Below, one piece after another: positions 9,887-18,265 of a stretch of DNA of 64,000 bases. A model generated the notes under the pieces. That model was not told the DNA's origin. It did not search any database and was given only the letters and a program-made list of their open reading frames with translations. The DNA is from an uncultured Draconibacterium sp. (GTDB lineage Bacteria > Bacteroidota > Bacteroidia > Bacteroidales > Prolixibacteraceae). Both the position numbers and the translations under genes were made by a program. The stretch lies in the NCBI RefSeq assembly GCF_963676815.1, contig NZ_OY781365.1:3196501-3260500 (forward strand), given 5' to 3'. Position 1 is the first letter of the stretch; every line of letters starts with the position of its first letter.

Positions 9887-11176
9887 ATGAGGAAATTGAG
9901 ATCGATAGTTGTGGGGATGGGACTCGTAATAGCATTGAGTCAGTTGTTTTCGTGTTCACCTAAAAATACCAAACAAGCAGAAATACCTGTGTTGGATACC
10001 GTTGTTGAAGTAAAGATGCCGGTTTTAAAATACGGGCTTCCGATTGATTCTTTTTCGCTTGAAATGGGCAAAGTAAAGAACAACCAGTATCTCAGCCAGA
10101 TTTTAAATGCGCGTGGCGTGGGCATGGGTACCATCGATAAAATTGCCCGAAAATCAAAGAGCGTGTTTGATGTTCGCAAAATTAAAAGTGGCGAGAATTT
10201 CTGCATTCTTTCTACGCGCGATTCAATTCCCGTGGCAAAATATTTTATTTACGAAAACTCGCCGGTTGAATATACCGTGTTTGAGTTAACCGATACATTA
10301 GGAATTTATCAAGGAGCCAAGGAGGTAAAAACCCGGCAAAGAACTGCTCAGGGTGTAGTTGAATCGTCGTTGTGGAATGCGATGATTGATAACGGTCAAG
10401 ACCCAATGCTGGCATTGGAACTTTCTGATATTTTTGCCTGGACCATCGACTTTTTCGCCATCCAGAAAGGCGATCGCTTCCGCGTAATTTACGACGAGCA
10501 ATTTGTTGATTCCGTTTCAATAGGTATTGGTGAAATCTACGCTGTTCAGTTTGATCATTATGGTGATGAGAATTATGCATTTATTTTCGATCAGGATGAT
10601 CGTTGGGATTATTTTGATGAGCAGGGAAAAAGCTTACGCAAAGCATTTTTAAAAGCACCATTAAAATTCTCGCGAATCAGTTCCCGCTTTTCCAATGGAC
10701 GAATGCACCCGGTGTTGCGTATTCGTCGTCCGCATCATGGAGTGGATTATGCTGCGCCAAAAGGAACTCCTGTTATGAGTATTGGTGATGGGACTGTTAT
10801 TGCAAAAGCTTATCAGAAAAATGGTGGAGGTAACTACATTAAAGTTAAGCACAACTCGGTATACACTACTACATACATGCATCTGTCGGGATATGCAAAA
10901 GGAATGCATACCGGTGCCCGTGTAAAACAGGGGCAGGTAATTGGTTACGTTGGAGCAACTGGACTGGCAACCGGTCCACACCTCGATTTTAGGGTGGCTA
11001 AAAACGGAAGTTTGGTTGATCCGCTTAAAGTTAAAGCCCCACCTGTTGAGCCCGTTAAAGAGGAAAACATGGAGCGCTACATTGTAGTTAAAGACTCATT
11101 AATGCAGGAGTTGCAAAAAATTGAATGGGAACCCATAGAGCAAATACTTGCCAATGCAGAACAGGGCGGTAAGTAG
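9887..11176 (+). CDS. M23-family murein peptidase, lipoprotein
   Basis: A 429-residue envelope protein. The ATG at 9887 is favoured over an in-frame TTG at 9881. The N-terminus is a lipoprotein signal with lipobox LFSC. The middle region is a LysM/OapA-like part with IDKIARKSKSVFDVRKIKSG. The C-terminal domain is a lysostaphin-type peptidase: HPVLRIRRPHHGVDYAAPKGT carries the first zinc His and Asp, and TGLATGPHLDFRV carries the second His pair in the HLDF variant common in Bacteroidota. It probably cleaves peptidoglycan cross-links during growth or division. It precedes the cytochrome cluster but is separated from it by 310 bp. Confidence 0.9.
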   Translation: MRKLRSIVVGMGLVIALSQLFSCSPKNTKQAEIPVLDTVVEVKMPVLKYGLPIDSFSLEMGKVKNNQYLSQILNARGVGMGTIDKIARKSKSVFDVRKIKSGENFCILSTRDSIPVAKYFIYENSPVEYTVFELTDTLGIYQGAKEVKTRQRTAQGVVESSLWNAMIDNGQDPMLALELSDIFAWTIDFFAIQKGDRFRVIYDEQFVDSVSIGIGEIYAVQFDHYGDENYAFIFDQDDRWDYFDEQGKSLRKAFLKAPLKFSRISSRFSNGRMHPVLRIRRPHHGVDYAAPKGTPVMSIGDGTVIAKAYQKNGGGNYIKVKHNSVYTTTYMHLSGYAKGMHTGARVKQGQVIGYVGATGLATGPHLDFRVAKNGSLVDPLKVKAPPVEPVKEENMERYIVVKDSLMQELQKIEWEPIEQILANAEQGGK

Positions 11177-11486
11177 TTGTCTGTTTGGACTTGCCTATTC
11201 TCTGCTTATCTTATTATATATCGGGTCCCCCAATATTTCTTATATATCTATAAATTTAGATACGTTATAAATTGTAAATAACAAAATTGTTAATTATAAT
11301 TCTGCTTCTAATTTCTGACAATAGTTTTATAGCATCTTATTAAACATTTGTTTGTAAAAAACATGCAAAACATGTAACTTTCTAATTTAGAGTTGATTTG
11401 AAATACTATTCTGTGGCATTTTAACGTATAGTATTTAATAAAATAATCATAGATTTAAATCTACAAACCTAAATTGTGGAAGATAA
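11177..11486 (+). other. AT-rich control region upstream of the cytochrome cluster
   Basis: 310 bp without a gene. It contains an inverted repeat AAATACTA-N20-TAGTATTT (11401-11436), directly after a weak -7-like TTGATTTG (11393-11400), and a palindrome AGATTTAAATCT (11451-11462), 25 bp before the first cluster gene. No convincing terminator for the M23 gene is seen. The operator role is inference. Confidence 0.4.
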
Positions 11487-12356
11487 ATGGGACGATTCTG
11501 GCACTCGCTGTACATACTTTCGTTAGTATCAGTAACAATTTTTGTATTTGTTTTTTTAGCTGTTTATGGCGCAGACTATTATTTGGAAGATTTTGGTGAA
11601 CGCCATTTTCATGCTCAGGATGCCTTATTAAAACCAACCGGATTAATTGGTCATGGCCTTGGAATTATAGGAGCTACTTTAATGGTAGTTGGCGTTTTTG
11701 GTTACATGGCACGCAAACGACTAAGATTGCTGTCGCGACTTGGCGTGTTGAAATACTGGTTAGAGTTTCATATTTTCTTATGTACGCTTGGTCCGATAAT
11801 GGTTTTGTATCACACAACATTCAAGTTTGGAGGTCTTGTTGCAATTAGTTTTTGGAGTATGGTGGCAGTTGTTGTCAGTGGTATAATTGGCCGGGTAATT
11901 TACTTGCAAATACCGCATACCATCGAAGGACGTGAAATGAGCCTTAACGAGCTGAATAAAATGGAAGCTGCACTTTTAACTCAGTACGGAGAGAAAAACG
12001 AAGCGCTTACGCAGGGGCTGAATAAAGTAAATGAGGCGCTGAAGAAGCAATCGTACCGAGAAGTTGGCAACTATGCAAAACGTATTTTTAAACGCCTGAG
12101 TTTCGAGCGTTCGTTAATTGCAGAGTTGCGTAAAGAGCTTAAACAGAAAGGTTTTAAAGGAAGCGATTACCGAAAAGCCATAAAAATATTGAAGTCAAAA
12201 ATAATAATGAACCGGCGTATAGCCTGGCTTTCAACCATGCAAAAACTGATGCGTTACTGGCACGTAGCACACCTTCCTTTTGCATTAATAATGTTAGTTA
12301 TAATGTTGGTGCACATTGTTGTGGCTTTACTTTTTGGTTACAGCTGGATATTTTAA
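11487..12356 (+). CDS. Bis-histidine cytochrome b-type membrane protein
   Basis: A 289-residue membrane protein with about five transmembrane helices: near 8-28, 53-73, 90-112, 116-140 and 262-285. The spacing of histidines is what one expects of a di-heme b cytochrome: H95 and H109 in one helix, and H262 and H276 in the last, each pair 14 residues apart. A charged helical region (about 150-245, rich in Lys/Glu/Arg) lies between helices 4 and 5 and is probably cytoplasmic. It starts a cluster with a ferredoxin-flavoprotein three bases downstream, so a role passing electrons from that protein into the membrane and on to the periplasmic multiheme cytochromes is inferred. A ferric-reductase-like or NarI-like fold is possible; the exact family was not identified. 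Confidence 0.75.
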   Translation: MGRFWHSLYILSLVSVTIFVFVFLAVYGADYYLEDFGERHFHAQDALLKPTGLIGHGLGIIGATLMVVGVFGYMARKRLRLLSRLGVLKYWLEFHIFLCTLGPIMVLYHTTFKFGGLVAISFWSMVAVVVSGIIGRVIYLQIPHTIEGREMSLNELNKMEAALLTQYGEKNEALTQGLNKVNEALKKQSYREVGNYAKRIFKRLSFERSLIAELRKELKQKGFKGSDYRKAIKILKSKIIMNRRIAWLSTMQKLMRYWHVAHLPFALIMLVIMLVHIVVALLFGYSWIF

Positions 12357-12359
12357 TTC

Positions 12360-13694
12360 ATGGAAAATTTACTGGAACAAATAATAATTTACGGCGCAGT
12401 AGTAATCTTTCTGCTAGGGGTGGTTCTTGTCTATATCCGAAAATTGCGACGCGAATCGAGAATTGTTGAAAAAAAGATTCAGTTGGCAAAAGAAGAGGGA
12501 CTTTACGAACCTGTTTCATTACACCCGGTTGTCGATCCAAATTCGTGTATTCAAAGCGGGGCCTGCGTGCGTGCGTGCCCCGAGCATGATATACTGGGAA
12601 TCAGAAACGGGAAAGCAACAGTAATAAATGCCAGCCAGTGTGTTGGGCATGGCGCCTGTTTTCATGCCTGTCCAACCCAAGCCATTTCTCTTTTTATCGG
12701 AACCGAAAAACGAGGGGTTGATTTGCCACATGTTAATCATACTTTCGAGACCAACGTTAAAGGCATGTTCATTGCCGGCGAAATGGGCGGAATGGGACTT
12801 ATCCGAAATGCAGTGGAGCAGGGAAAACAAGCTGTTCAAAACCTTTCAAAAGGAATCAATTCGAAAAGCAACATGCAATTCGATTTAATAATTATAGGTG
12901 CCGGGCCTGCCGGAATTTCTGCCACACTTGAAGCAAAACGACTCAAACTAAAAACGCTTACGCTCGAGCAAGATACGCTGGGCGGTACAGTATACACTTT
13001 TCCGCGTGCAAAAGTAGTAATGACTTCGCCAATGGATTTGCCGTTGTTTGGAAAAGTTAAACTATATGAAACCAGTAAACCTGAATTATTGGATTTATGG
13101 AACGATGTATTGAAGAAAAATGAAATTAAGATAAACGAGAAGCACAAAGTGAATAAAATTACGCGAAATGAGCAGGGTTTTTGCGTGGAATGCAACAATG
13201 GAGAAGAGTACACATCGCAGCGTGTTTTGCTGGCCATTGGGCGGCGCGGTACACCACGTAAATTAAATGTTCCGGGCGAAGACTTGCCAAAAGTTACTTA
13301 CCGTTTGCTTGAGCCTGAACTTATCTCGGATAATAAAATAATAGTTGTGGGCGGTGGCGATTCTGCCATCGAATCAGCTTTGTTGTTGGCAGATACCAAC
13401 GACGTAACTTTATCGTACCGAAAGGAAACCTTTTCGCGATTAAAACCGAAAAACAGAGAAAAACTGGAAGAAGCCATTAAATCGAAATCTCTTGATGTGA
13501 TTTTAAACTCAAACGTTACCGCGATAGATGAAGAGTTTGTGCATTTAAAAATTGCCGGGCAGGATGAGGTGTTGTCACTGGCCAATCAATTGGTTTACAT
13601 TTTTGCCGGCGGTGAGTTACCGACTGAATTTCTGCGAAATGCGGGAATTGAAATAACCACAAAATTTGGAGAAGCAATATTAAAACATGCATAA
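12360..13694 (+). CDS. Membrane-anchored ferredoxin-FAD-NAD(P) oxidoreductase
   Basis: A 444-residue fusion. An N-terminal transmembrane anchor (about 8-25) is followed by a ferredoxin-like domain (about 58-105) and a two-Rossmann pyridine-nucleotide oxidoreductase: GAGPAGISATLEA binds FAD and VGGGDSAIESALLLA binds NAD(P). There is no CxxC redox pair in the flavin domain, so it is not a thioredoxin reductase. Both iron-sulfur motifs lack their second cysteine: CIQSGACVRACP has Ser and CVGHGACFHACP has His in its place. It starts 3 bp after the cytochrome b gene. The inferred role is oxidising NAD(P)H and feeding the b-type cytochrome. Confidence 0.88.
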   Translation: MENLLEQIIIYGAVVIFLLGVVLVYIRKLRRESRIVEKKIQLAKEEGLYEPVSLHPVVDPNSCIQSGACVRACPEHDILGIRNGKATVINASQCVGHGACFHACPTQAISLFIGTEKRGVDLPHVNHTFETNVKGMFIAGEMGGMGLIRNAVEQGKQAVQNLSKGINSKSNMQFDLIIIGAGPAGISATLEAKRLKLKTLTLEQDTLGGTVYTFPRAKVVMTSPMDLPLFGKVKLYETSKPELLDLWNDVLKKNEIKINEKHKVNKITRNEQGFCVECNNGEEYTSQRVLLAIGRRGTPRKLNVPGEDLPKVTYRLLEPELISDNKIIVVGGGDSAIESALLLADTNDVTLSYRKETFSRLKPKNREKLEEAIKSKSLDVILNSNVTAIDEEFVHLKIAGQDEVLSLANQLVYIFAGGELPTEFLRNAGIEITTKFGEAILKHA

Positions 13695-13697
13695 AAA

Positions 13698-15293
13698 TTG
13701 AAATTATTTGGTAAACATATCGGTATTCTTTTGGCAGTATTTTTTATTGCTCTAACATCTTTTGCACAGTTGTCGCCGGGCGAATTATCTGATGTTCACG
13801 CACATCTTGGGGGGCTAACAAACTGTACAAAATGCCACGAGTTGGGCGAAAAACAAACTTCGGCAAAATGCCTTGCCTGCCATGTCGAGATTAAAAACCT
13901 AATGGATCAGAAGAAAGGTTTTCATGCATCGAAAGAAGTTACTTCGCAACGCTGTGCTGCATGTCATGGCGAACATTACGGTCGCGATTTTAAATTGGTA
14001 CGAATGGATAAAGATACTTTCGATCACGATTTAACGGGATTTAAACTGGAGGCAAAACATGCAGAAATAAATTGTATTGATTGCCACAAAAATGAATTGA
14101 TAAAAGACGATATTTCGCAGAAAAAGTCATCAGGCACTTATCTCGGAATGGGAACCGATTGTATTGATTGTCATACCGATGTGCACCAAAATTCGTTGTT
14201 GCAAACTTGTACCAATTGTCATAACCAGCAAGCCTTTGTTCCGGCTACCGGATTTGATCACCAAACAACTCAATTCCCGCTGATAGGGAAACACCGTGAA
14301 GTTGATTGTGCAAAATGCCACGAGAAAACTACGCTGAACGGAAAGAACTTTCAGAAATTTGCCGGGGTAGAATTTGCAAACTGCACCAGTTGTCACGAGG
14401 ATGTGCACAACAATAAATTTGGTAACGACTGCCGCCAATGCCACGACGAATTTTCATTTACGCAGGTTAAAAATATTAGCGACTTCAATCATAACAACAC
14501 AGACTATCCGTTGCGGGGAAAGCATGTTGCGATAGATTGTAAAGAATGCCACACCTCAGGAAATCACACAAAAGCAGTAGCACATAATAATTGTACCGAT
14601 TGCCACAGTGACTACCATAAAGGACAATTGGCAAAAAACGGCGTTTCTACCGATTGCAATTCGTGTCATTCTGTTAATGGATTTTCCCCTTCGTCTTTTG
14701 ACCTCGACAGACACAAGCAAACTGATTTTGCATTAAATGGTGCCCACATGGCTACGCCGTGTTTCGAATGCCATAAAAAAGGGGAAGAATGGAATTTTGA
14801 CTTTGCGGAGATCAACTGCGTTACCTGTCACGAAAATATTCATGAAAATAATATTAGCAGCAAGTTTATGTCTGATTCCGATTGTCGCTCGTGCCATAAC
14901 GAAGAAATTTGGAATCGAGTAGAATTTGATCATACAAAAACCAAATTTAACCTTGAAGGAAAACATAAAACGGCGTCGTGTCGCGACTGCCATTTTACTG
15001 AAAATGCCGGGGTTGTAACACAGCATTTTGCCGGCCTCCCGGCTAACTGCGAAAACTGTCATGATGATATTCATAGAGGGCAGTTTAATGAATCTGGAAA
15101 AAATGATTGTGAGCGGTGCCATACGTTTAACAACTGGTTACCCGAAAAATTCAATCATGATAATGCACGGTTTAAAATTGATGGGAAACATGAAGGGCTT
15201 GAATGTATTGCCTGCCATAAACCCACCGATGATTTAATCCGGAATTACACCGTTTATAAATTTGAAGATATTACATGCGCAAGTTGTCATTAA
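13698..15293 (+). CDS. 20-heme c-type cytochrome
   Basis: A 531-residue exported protein with 20 CxxCH heme-attachment motifs. A signal peptide ends SFAQ near residue 24. The body is built of repeats with the pattern FDHxxTxFxLxGxH-x(5)-CxxCH, so axial histidines probably come from the FDH and GKH positions. The start is a TTG at 13698: the preceding gene's in-frame TAA ends at 13694 and there is no ATG before the signal peptide. The last residues are the heme motif CASCH, followed directly by the stop. The likely place is the periplasm, as an electron-transfer wire between the membrane cytochrome b and the 40-heme protein. Confidence 0.92.
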   Translation: MKLFGKHIGILLAVFFIALTSFAQLSPGELSDVHAHLGGLTNCTKCHELGEKQTSAKCLACHVEIKNLMDQKKGFHASKEVTSQRCAACHGEHYGRDFKLVRMDKDTFDHDLTGFKLEAKHAEINCIDCHKNELIKDDISQKKSSGTYLGMGTDCIDCHTDVHQNSLLQTCTNCHNQQAFVPATGFDHQTTQFPLIGKHREVDCAKCHEKTTLNGKNFQKFAGVEFANCTSCHEDVHNNKFGNDCRQCHDEFSFTQVKNISDFNHNNTDYPLRGKHVAIDCKECHTSGNHTKAVAHNNCTDCHSDYHKGQLAKNGVSTDCNSCHSVNGFSPSSFDLDRHKQTDFALNGAHMATPCFECHKKGEEWNFDFAEINCVTCHENIHENNISSKFMSDSDCRSCHNEEIWNRVEFDHTKTKFNLEGKHKTASCRDCHFTENAGVVTQHFAGLPANCENCHDDIHRGQFNESGKNDCERCHTFNNWLPEKFNHDNARFKIDGKHEGLECIACHKPTDDLIRNYTVYKFEDITCASCH

Positions 15294-18265
15294 TAATTGT
15301 GGCAGTGCTTTCGGTTTTTCAACTGAGAGCACAGGAAAACCCGCACGGCGATGATCTTTCATTTGATTGTCTCGATTGCCACACAACCGAAGGGTGGACT
15401 TTTACGGAGGCCACGGCACGTTTTTCGCACGATTTAACAGACTTTGTGCTTGAAGGACAGCATACTGTTGCCGATTGCAAAGCGTGTCACACAACACTTG
15501 TTTTTAGCGAGGCAAAATCGAATTGTATTGATTGCCATAACGACATGCACAACAACACTGTTGGCTTGGATTGTAGTCGTTGTCACGATTCACAATCATG
15601 GTTGGTGAGTAATATTACCGAGATTCATCAAACAAGTCGTTTTCCGCTGTTGGGAGCACATAATAGCGTCGATTGTTCGGCCTGCCACACCAGTGCATCA
15701 TTGTTAGAATTTCAGCCGCTGGGAGTGGAATGTATTGATTGTCATCGACAGGATTACTACGCAACCACAGCACCAAATCATGTTGAAGCAGGTTATTCAA
15801 CCGATTGTATGGAGTGTCACCAGATTGACGCATTTTCGTGGGCAGCGCAGGGAATTAATCACGACTTTTTCCCCTTAACAAAAGGGCACGCAAATACAAG
15901 TTGTACGCAATGTCATACATCAGGAGCGTTTGAGCCGGTTTCAACAGATTGTTTCAGTTGTCATGAATCAGACTATGCCGCAGCTACCAATCCTTCGCAC
16001 CAGAATAGTGGATTTACAACTCAATGTACCGATTGCCATACCACCGAACCAGGATGGAGTCCGGCGGAATTTTCCATCCACGATGATTTTTATTTTCCTA
16101 TTTATTCCGGAGAACACCGTGGCGAGTGGAACGATTGTTTTGATTGCCACACACAACAAAATAATTATTCGTTGTTCAGTTGCATTGATTGCCACGAGCA
16201 TAACCAAAATGAAATGGATGACGAGCATCGGGGGATAAACGGATATTCATACAACAGTCTGGCGTGTTTTGCCTGTCATCCGCTGGGGCGCGAAGAGGGA
16301 GCTTTTAACCACGACGTAACCGGATTTCCGTTGAAAGGTGCACATATTCAAAATGATTGTTTAAGTTGTCACACCGAAGGATTTTCGGGTACTTCAAGCT
16401 CTTGTAACAGTTGCCATATCTCAAACTATAACGAAGCCGCAAACCCAAGTCATTTATCGGCAGGCATTTCGCAAGAATGTGAAACTTGCCATGATGAAGA
16501 GGGCTGGAGTCCATCGTTGTTCGATCATACGGTAACAAGCGGATTCGAACTTACCGGAGGTCATTCCGATCGTCAGTGTGTTGATTGTCATTTGGGAACA
16601 ACAACAGCTGCTGATCCGGCATGCATTAGCTGCCACCAGGAAAATTATAACAGCGCAGAAAATCATCTGGCTTCCAATTACCCAACCGATTGTTTGCAAT
16701 GCCACAGCGTAAACTCTTGGGACGGTGCAGACTTTGATCATAATTTAACTCAGTTTCCATTAACCGGTTCGCACATTGCAACCGAATGCACCGCTTGCCA
16801 CACCGACGGTTATGCGGGAACATCTACCTTGTGCAGTTCGTGTCATACTGAGAACTATAACACAGCTCAAAATCCTAGTCACGTTAGCGCCGGGATTGCA
16901 TTGGAGTGCGAAGATTGTCACACCACTACAGCGTGGATACCATCACCGTTCGATCATACGGTAACAAGCGGCTTCGAACTAACCGGAGGCCACTCCGGTC
17001 GCCAGTGTGTTGATTGTCATTTGGGAACAACAACTGCAGCTGATCCGGCATGTATTAGCTGCCACCAGGAAAATTATAACAGCGCAGAAAATCACCTGGC
17101 TTCGAATTACCCAACCGATTGTTTGCAATGCCACAGCGTAAACTCTTGGGAAGGAGCAGACTTCGATCATAATTTAACTCAGTTTCCATTAACCGGTTCG
17201 CACATTGCAACCGAATGTACGGCTTGCCACACCGATGGATATGCCGGAACATCAACCTTGTGCAGTTCGTGTCATACCGATAACTATAACACAGCTCAAA
17301 ATCCTAGTCACGTTAGCGCCGGGATTGCATTGGATTGCGAAGATTGTCATACCACTACAGCGTGGATACCATCACCGTTCGATCATACGGTAACAAGCGG
17401 CTTCGAACTAACCGGAGGCCACTCTGGTCGCCAGTGTGTTGATTGCCATATTGGAACAACAACAGCTGCTGATCCGGCATGTATTAGCTGCCACCAGGAA
17501 AATTATAATAGTGCAGAAAATCACCTGGCTTCGAATTACCCAACCGATTGTTTGCAATGCCACAGCGTAAATAGCTGGGACGGTGCTTCCTTCGATCATA
17601 ACCTAACGCAGTTTCCATTAACCGGTGCACACATTGCAACCGAATGTACGGCTTGCCACACCGATGGATATGCCGGAACATCAATGCAATGTAATTCTTG
17701 CCACCTTACAGATTATAATAATACCGCGAATCCAAATCATTCATCTTTGGGATTATCCGTAAGTTGCGGCGATTGCCACACGACCAATCCGGGTTGGGAG
17801 CCTGCATTGTTTCCAAATCATAACGATTATTATGCACTAAATGGCGCCCACGCAATAGTTGCAAATAATTGTTTTTTGTGCCACGAAGGAAATTATACAA
17901 GCACTGCCACCTCTTGCTACGGCTGTCATTCGGCAGATTATAACAATACCAACGACCCGTCGCATGCTGCGGCCAACTTTCCTATCGATTGTGAATCGTG
18001 TCATACGGAGTCGGCCTGGGAGCCATCAACATTTGATCATGATGGGCAATACTTTCCAATTTACAGTGGAGAGCATCGTGGCGAATGGAATTCGTGCACT
18101 GATTGTCATACACAAACAAGTAATTATTCCGTGTTTTCGTGTATCGATTGCCACGAGCATAATCAAACAGAAATGGATAGTGAACACCGGGATGTTAGCG
18201 GTTATGTTTATGCGTCTTTAAGTTGTTTTGAGTGTCATCCAACAGGGAGGGCCGAAGATGATTAA
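15275..18265 (+). CDS. 40-heme c-type cytochrome
   Basis: A 996-residue exported protein in which I count 40 CxxCH motifs, about one heme per 25 residues. A signal peptide ends LRAQ near residue 20; there is no lipobox. The same FDH...GxH...CxxCH unit as in the previous gene recurs. Two blocks near residues 270-310 and 930-970 share the pattern FPIYSGEHRGEWN and CIDCHEHNQ, suggesting an ancestral duplication. The centre contains three almost identical 143-residue units. Its start overlaps the 20-heme gene by 19 bp. Its position before a beta-barrel gene suggests a periplasmic or outer-membrane conduit role; extracellular placement is unproven. Confidence 0.93.
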   Translation: MRKLSLIIVAVLSVFQLRAQENPHGDDLSFDCLDCHTTEGWTFTEATARFSHDLTDFVLEGQHTVADCKACHTTLVFSEAKSNCIDCHNDMHNNTVGLDCSRCHDSQSWLVSNITEIHQTSRFPLLGAHNSVDCSACHTSASLLEFQPLGVECIDCHRQDYYATTAPNHVEAGYSTDCMECHQIDAFSWAAQGINHDFFPLTKGHANTSCTQCHTSGAFEPVSTDCFSCHESDYAAATNPSHQNSGFTTQCTDCHTTEPGWSPAEFSIHDDFYFPIYSGEHRGEWNDCFDCHTQQNNYSLFSCIDCHEHNQNEMDDEHRGINGYSYNSLACFACHPLGREEGAFNHDVTGFPLKGAHIQNDCLSCHTEGFSGTSSSCNSCHISNYNEAANPSHLSAGISQECETCHDEEGWSPSLFDHTVTSGFELTGGHSDRQCVDCHLGTTTAADPACISCHQENYNSAENHLASNYPTDCLQCHSVNSWDGADFDHNLTQFPLTGSHIATECTACHTDGYAGTSTLCSSCHTENYNTAQNPSHVSAGIALECEDCHTTTAWIPSPFDHTVTSGFELTGGHSGRQCVDCHLGTTTAADPACISCHQENYNSAENHLASNYPTDCLQCHSVNSWEGADFDHNLTQFPLTGSHIATECTACHTDGYAGTSTLCSSCHTDNYNTAQNPSHVSAGIALDCEDCHTTTAWIPSPFDHTVTSGFELTGGHSGRQCVDCHIGTTTAADPACISCHQENYNSAENHLASNYPTDCLQCHSVNSWDGASFDHNLTQFPLTGAHIATECTACHTDGYAGTSMQCNSCHLTDYNNTANPNHSSLGLSVSCGDCHTTNPGWEPALFPNHNDYYALNGAHAIVANNCFLCHEGNYTSTATSCYGCHSADYNNTNDPSHAAANFPIDCESCHTESAWEPSTFDHDGQYFPIYSGEHRGEWNSCTDCHTQTSNYSVFSCIDCHEHNQTEMDSEHRDVSGYVYASLSCFECHPTGRAEDD
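16520..17690 (+). repeat. 429-bp in-frame tandem repeat inside the 40-heme cytochrome gene
   Basis: Units begin at 16520, 16949 and 17378 (TTCGATCATACGG at each), exactly 429 bp apart; the third is cut short near 17690. Each full unit codes for 143 residues with six CxxCH motifs. Copies differ by a few mostly silent bases. Confidence 0.92.

Noticed and set aside
12360..13694. Thioredoxin reductase
   Set aside because: The flavin domain lacks the CxxC redox pair and carries a ferredoxin and a membrane anchor instead.
15600..17700. Short minus-strand open frames repeated inside the 40-heme gene
   Set aside because: They recur because the gene itself is repeated and cysteine-rich; the plus-strand frame explains them.
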